A stretch of 7,669 nucleotides of DNA from positions 1 to 7,669 of the forward strand of contig JBIIUJ010000124.1 of the NCBI GenBank assembly GCA_044340025.1. Reading direction: 5' to 3'. The first letter of the stretch is position 1; each line of letters starts with the position of its first letter. The translations under genes and the position numbers were made by a program. This DNA comes from JBIIUJ01 sp044340025. Lineage in GTDB: Bacteria; Pseudomonadota; Alphaproteobacteria; Caulobacterales; Aquidulcibacteraceae. The notes below the pieces were generated by a model. It saw nothing but the letters and a program-made list of their open reading frames with translations, had not been told where the DNA came from and ran no database searches. Positions 5,863-7,669 of this stretch are shown one piece after another.

Positions 5863-5866
5863 TTCT

Positions 5867-6598
5867 TCACATCGTCCAGCCGCCGTCGATGACATGCACA
5901 GCGCCAGTGGTGAAGCCGCTTTCATCCGAGGCTAGATAAACCGCAAGCGCGGCGACCTCTTCGGCCGTCCCAAGCCGCCCCATCGGCTGGCGGGCGATGA
6001 AGGCGGCGCGCGCGGCGGCGTAGTCTCCACCGGCCTTCATGCGGTCCTGCAGAGAGGGCGTGTCTATCGTGCCCGGCGCGATCGCGTTGCAGCGCACGCC
6101 GCGCGCGACGAAATCGGCTGCGACCGATTTGGTCAGGCCGATCACCGCCGCCTTCGTCGTGGAATAAAGGCACCGATTGGCCACGCCCCGAACGCTGGAG
6201 GCGACCGAGGCCATGTTGAGAATGCTGCCCCCGCCCCGCTCCAGCATGCCCGGCAGGACCGCGCGGATCGTGCGCGCCATGGCGACGACGTTGAGGTCCC
6301 AGGCGAAGGCCCAGTCTTCGGGCGCATTGTCGAGGATCGTGCCACCGTGAACAAAGCCCGCACAATTGAACAGCACGTCGGCGCTTGCCCAGTCGAACGC
6401 CGCCACCGCCGCGTCGCTGCGCACATCGAGCAGCGCCGTTTCGATCCCGGGCGCATCCGCTTTCAGGCTGGCCAGCGTGTCTGGATTGATGTCGGTGGCG
6501 ATCACGCGCGCGCCTTCGGCCGCGAAGGCGAGCGCGCTCGCCCGACCAATCCCCGCCCCGGCCGCCGTGATCACGCAAGTCTTTCCTGATAGCCGCAC
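5867..6598 (-). CDS. DHRS6/BDH2-like short-chain dehydrogenase, probable 2-keto-3-deoxy-L-fuconate dehydrogenase
   Basis: This is a classical SDR of 243 residues. It has the glycine-rich NAD motif TAAGAGIG (11-18), Asp36 at the end of the second strand favouring NAD over NADP, NCAG (78-81), serines in NMASVASS (128-135), and the catalytic pair Tyr145/Lys149 in NRCLYSTTKAAVIGLTKS. The PGTIDTPSLQ loop follows, and the protein ends VIDGGWTM. The wording closely follows animal DHRS6/BDH2. Bacterial relatives inside fucose or rhamnose gene sets oxidise C4 of 2-keto-3-deoxy-L-fuconate or -rhamnonate. The lactonase 10 nt upstream and the FAH-family hydrolase beyond the island support that reading. 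A 3-hydroxybutyrate-type activity is the alternative. The frame is open to 6652, but GTG at 6598 is preferred for its strong ribosome binding site and the standard N-terminus RLSGKT. Its stop is 4 nt from that of the converging proline-rich ORF. Confidence 0.8.
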   Translation of the reverse strand: MRLSGKTCVITAAGAGIGRASALAFAAEGARVIATDINPDTLASLKADAPGIETALLDVRSDAAVAAFDWASADVLFNCAGFVHGGTILDNAPEDWAFAWDLNVVAMARTIRAVLPGMLERGGGSILNMASVASSVRGVANRCLYSTTKAAVIGLTKSVAADFVARGVRCNAIAPGTIDTPSLQDRMKAGGDYAAARAAFIARQPMGRLGTAEEVAALAVYLASDESGFTTGAVHVIDGGWTM

Positions 6599-6602
6599 GC
6601 CG

Positions 6603-6610
6603 TCCCCCCT
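6603..6610 (-). promoter_or_regulatory. ribosome binding site that fixes the GTG start of the short-chain dehydrogenase
   Basis: On the minus strand AGGGGGGA lies 4 nt before GTG 6598 and overlaps the stop codon (TAG) of the upstream lactonase gene. It supports the GTG start over the longer open frame and suggests the two genes are translated from one message. Confidence 0.6.
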
Positions 6611-7448
6611 AACCGTCCGCCAGCCGATAAGCGGCGATCGCATTGGCGCCAAACACCAGCGCGGCTTCCCCTGCGCTCAACCGCTCTTCGATCAGCGCGC
6701 GCGCGGCGCAAAGCCAGCCGCCATAATCACCCGCCAGCAGCAGAACCGGCCAATCCGAGCCCCAGATCAGCCGCGCGGGCCCGAAGCATTCCAGGAGATG
6801 ATCCAGGATCGGTGCGATTTCCTCGGCGCGCCAATCCAGGCCGATCTCGGTCGCGAGGCCCGAGAGCTTGCAGAAAGCCGTGCTCTCGGCGGCGATCCCC
6901 GCCATCTGCGCCCGCCAATCGCCGAGGTCCATCGCGCGGGGGCGCGGCTTGGCGGCGTGATCGATCACGATCCGCAGGTCCGGGTAGCGTGTCGCAAACC
7001 GGCGCAGGCGCGGCAGGTGGGGCGGCAGCACCAGCGCATCAAAGGTCAGCCCGGCATGCGCGAGTGCGCGCAATCCGGGCCCCAGGGTCGGCTGCAGCAT
7101 CCAGTCGGGATCAGCCAGATCCTGGATCATCGGGCGCAGCCCTTTCAGCAGGGGCTCGCCCGCCGCCAGGGCCGCGATCTGATCGGCGGCGTCGGGCGCT
7201 TCCAGATCGGCCCAGCCAACCACGCCGGCCGCCCAGGGCGCGGCCTTGGCGATAGCGAGCAGATGGCAGGTCTCGGCCGCAGTGGGCGCCGCCTGAACCA
7301 GCAGCGCGCGGTCGACCCCGTGGGCTGCGAGCGCAGCGGCGGCGTCGTCCAGCTCGAAGTCGCGCCACAACGGCCCAAGCTCCGGGGTGAGCCAGCCATA
7401 ATCGCCACGCGCGCGTCGCCAGAGATGGAGATGGGCGTCAATCAGCAT
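6609..7448 (-). CDS. COG3618-type amidohydrolase, probable L-fuconolactonase
   Basis: A 279-residue TIM-barrel amidohydrolase of the amidohydrolase-2 group. Metal and active-site motifs appear in order: DAHLHLW (4-10) with His6 and His8, KGLRP (102-106), IDHAAKP (162-168) with His164, CKLSGLATE (193-201), and WGSDWP (229-234) with Asp232. This pattern and length match sugar lactonases of COG3618, which open L-fucono- or L-rhamnono-lactone to the free acid. It heads a minus-strand run, with the DHRS6-like dehydrogenase starting 10 nt after its stop. The later pathway enzymes (FAH-family hydrolase, lactate dehydrogenase) lie beyond the island. Related family members act on 2-pyrone-4,6-dicarboxylate or other lactones, so substrate is inferred from the neighbours. 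The ATG at 7448 is chosen because it places the HxH motif near the N-terminus as usual. Its ribosome binding site is weak. Confidence 0.82.
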   Translation of the reverse strand: MLIDAHLHLWRRARGDYGWLTPELGPLWRDFELDDAAAALAAHGVDRALLVQAAPTAAETCHLLAIAKAAPWAAGVVGWADLEAPDAADQIAALAAGEPLLKGLRPMIQDLADPDWMLQPTLGPGLRALAHAGLTFDALVLPPHLPRLRRFATRYPDLRIVIDHAAKPRPRAMDLGDWRAQMAGIAAESTAFCKLSGLATEIGLDWRAEEIAPILDHLLECFGPARLIWGSDWPVLLLAGDYGGWLCAARALIEERLSAGEAALVFGANAIAAYRLADG

Positions 7449-7572
7449 CAGCCCGGTTCTAGCCCGATCAGCCCGCCACCGTCATCCAGGGGGCGAGTCA
7501 GGCCCGCGCGTCGCCTTGCCCTTCGCTGCGCGAGCCGCCACAGAAAGGCCAACACATCAGGGAGAAAACGTC
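7449..7572. promoter_or_regulatory. divergent intergenic region between the lactonase and the HSDL2-like gene
   Basis: These 124 bases must hold the start signals for both divergent genes. I see no confident -35/-10 pair on either strand. A direct repeat ATCAGCCCG occurs at 7447-7455 and 7467-7475, with AGCCCG again at 7461-7466. The 20-bp spacing is about two helical turns, so an operator is possible, but the words are simple GC-rich ones. Upstream of the plus-strand gene, GGGAG lies about 8 nt before the ATG. Confidence 0.35.
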
Positions 7573-7669
7573 ATGAGCCTTGCAGGCAAAACGCTGTTCA
7601 TCACCGGGGCCAGCCGTGGCATCGGGCTCGCGATCGCGCTGCGCGCCGCGCGCGACGGGGCCAATATCG
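7573..7669 (+). CDS. short-chain dehydrogenase, HSDL2-like (5' part only)
   Basis: Only the first 32 residues are present before the window ends. They begin MSLAGKTLFITGASRGIGLA, with the SDR dinucleotide motif TGASRGIG at 11-18, followed by IALRAARDGANI. This wording is typical of the hydroxysteroid-dehydrogenase-like 2 (HSDL2) branch of SDRs, often found with lipid or fatty-acyl metabolism. The ATG at 7573 has GGGAG about 8 nt upstream. It is divergent from the lactonase gene, and I see no reason to place it in the sugar-acid pathway. Assignment to the SDR family is firm. The HSDL2 sub-branch is moderately sure because the catalytic half lies outside the window. Confidence 0.82.
   Translation, partial: MSLAGKTLFITGASRGIGLAIALRAARDGANI

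Larger units (their letters stand above)
5104..5866. other. AT-rich accessory island inside the sugar-acid gene set
   Basis: Base composition drops sharply here. A hand count gives 199 G/C in 480 bases (about 41%) over 5221-5700, against about 72% in a sample line of the neighbouring gene (4321-4380). The patch carries two overlapping plus-strand ORFs, opposite to all surrounding genes. It uses codons rare in the neighbours (ATA, AGA, TTA). I see no transposase, integrase or tRNA. The only possible boundary mark is an imperfect repeat, GCCAAAGCGC at 5116-5125 and GCCAAAGGCGC at 5844-5854. Composition, strand and position suggest horizontal acquisition. Confidence 0.7.

Noticed and set aside
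1..7669. CRISPR array, tRNA, rRNA, transposase or integrase
   Set aside because: No spaced repeat array, no tRNA-like cloverleaf and no recombinase motifs were seen on either strand.

Overview
The window is high-GC DNA (roughly 65-70% in the parts checked by eye), apart from one AT-rich patch. It most likely comes from an alphaproteobacterium, perhaps of the Caulobacterales/Maricaulales kind. The reasons are the style of the ribosomal proteins (long L3 with an Ala/Glu tail, L2 beginning MALKTFKPTS), an S10-operon promoter of the form TTGACC-N17-TATATG, and short overlapping genes. The taxon is inferred from these features and was not checked by a search.

Region 1 (1-3041, minus strand) is the start of the S10 ribosomal-protein operon, in the order rpsJ, rplC, rplD, rplW, rplB. 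The genes overlap or nearly touch. rplB runs off the left edge with only a few C-terminal residues missing. A strong promoter lies at 3013-3041, followed by a leader of about 200 nt. Just before rpsJ the leader holds a 9-nt element present twice, and one complementary segment between the copies could pair with either.

Region 2 (3087-5103 and 5867-7448, minus strand) is a sugar-acid catabolic set: a COG3618-type lactonase, a DHRS6/BDH2-like short-chain dehydrogenase, a fumarylacetoacetase-family hydrolase and an FMN-dependent L-lactate dehydrogenase. Together they fit the non-phosphorylative L-fucose (or L-rhamnose) route through a 2,4-diketo-3-deoxy acid. That acid is cleaved to pyruvate and L-lactate, and the lactate is oxidised to pyruvate. 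The sugar dehydrogenase and sugar-acid dehydratase are not in the window.

Region 3 (about 5104-5866, plus strand) is an AT-rich island (about 41% GC by hand count over 5221-5700) that splits this set in two. It encodes an unrecognised protein with three predicted membrane segments. Overlapping its end is a 42-residue proline-rich ORF with eight consecutive prolines. This two-gene unit is the best candidate here for something undescribed.

Region 4 (7573-7669, plus strand) is the start of another short-chain dehydrogenase resembling HSDL2, divergent from the lactonase gene and cut by the window edge.
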